This document shows positions 8,526 to 8,589 of a DNA stretch of 8,589 bases, in pieces. The notes beneath the pieces were generated by a model. The model ran no database searches, was not told the origin of the DNA, and saw only the letters and a program-made list of their open reading frames with translations. This DNA is from Pseudomonadota bacterium (GTDB lineage Bacteria > Pseudomonadota > Alphaproteobacteria > Acetobacterales > Acetobacteraceae). Within the stretch, counting starts at the first letter, position 1. Each line of letters starts with the position of its first letter. The translations under genes were made by a program, and so were the position numbers. The stretch is from assembly GCA_021826485.1 (NCBI GenBank), contig JAKAZX010000157.1, forward strand, positions 1 to 8,589, written 5' to 3'.

Positions 8526-8547
8526 CAGCCGCCGCTCATTGCGGCTG
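8526..8547 (+). other. Second hairpin downstream of groEL
   Basis: CAGCCGC (8526-8532) pairs with GCGGCTG (8541-8547) over 7 bp, loop of 8. No T-tract follows. It could be a back-up terminator or mRNA-end structure. A perfect TTGACA (8550-8555) follows immediately, but no -10 is found at 16-19 bp before the window ends, so I do not call a promoter. Confidence 0.35.
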
Positions 8548-8589
8548 GATTGACACCGCTGCAACTTTCTGCCCAACTAAATACGCAAT

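Noticed and set aside
8550..8589. Perfect TTGACA near the right edge as a promoter
   Set aside because: The best AT-rich hexamer (CTAAAT, 8577-8582) is 21 bp away, too far for a standard promoter, and the downstream gene is not visible.

Overview
The window comes from a high-GC alphaproteobacterial chromosome. The gene set and protein styles fit Acetobacteraceae/Rhodospirillales (Roseomonas-like relatives): an unfused three-subunit urease (UreA, UreB, UreC), an Usg-family gene close to groESL, and CIRCE-controlled groESL. The family assignment is inferred from protein style, not from a database comparison.

Layout. Positions 1-1362 are on the minus strand. Read in the direction of transcription they encode a small periplasmic thioredoxin-fold protein (970-1362), a six-helix CcdA/DsbD-type membrane electron carrier (257-970, start overlapping the previous stop), and the first 62 codons of an N-carbamoyl-D-amino-acid hydrolase (1-187, cut by the window edge). 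A 193-bp divergent region follows, with a weak candidate promoter and an 11-bp direct repeat. Positions 1556-5626 on the plus strand are a fully overlapping urease operon, ureA-ureB-ureC-ureE-ureF-ureG. UreC has all expected nickel ligands and the carbamylated lysine, UreE has a His-rich tail, and UreG has an intact GTPase core. UreD (UreH), normally needed for activation, is not in the window.

The 288-bp gap between ureG and the converging usg gene is not empty. On the minus strand it contains what looks like a complete small-RNA gene: a promoter-like -35/-10 pair, a 26-nt 5' hairpin, a 25-nt open stretch carrying GUUUCCUCCC (anti-Shine-Dalgarno), and a 9-bp GC-rich terminator stem followed by seven U. 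Two clean inverted repeats lie just upstream of its promoter. I consider this predicted ~81-nt RNA the most interesting undescribed element here.

Positions 6188-8589 hold the usg upstream region and the groES-groEL operon. Its promoter lies between two CIRCE operators centred exactly 63 bp apart, each perfect in its outer half and degenerate in its inner half. A hairpin after groEL is a likely terminator.

How the parts work together: UreABC hydrolyses urea; UreE, UreF and UreG load nickel (with UreD encoded elsewhere). The thioredoxin and CcdA-like proteins form a plausible membrane-to-periplasm reducing pair. GroES and GroEL are the general chaperonin under HrcA, and possibly RpoH, control.
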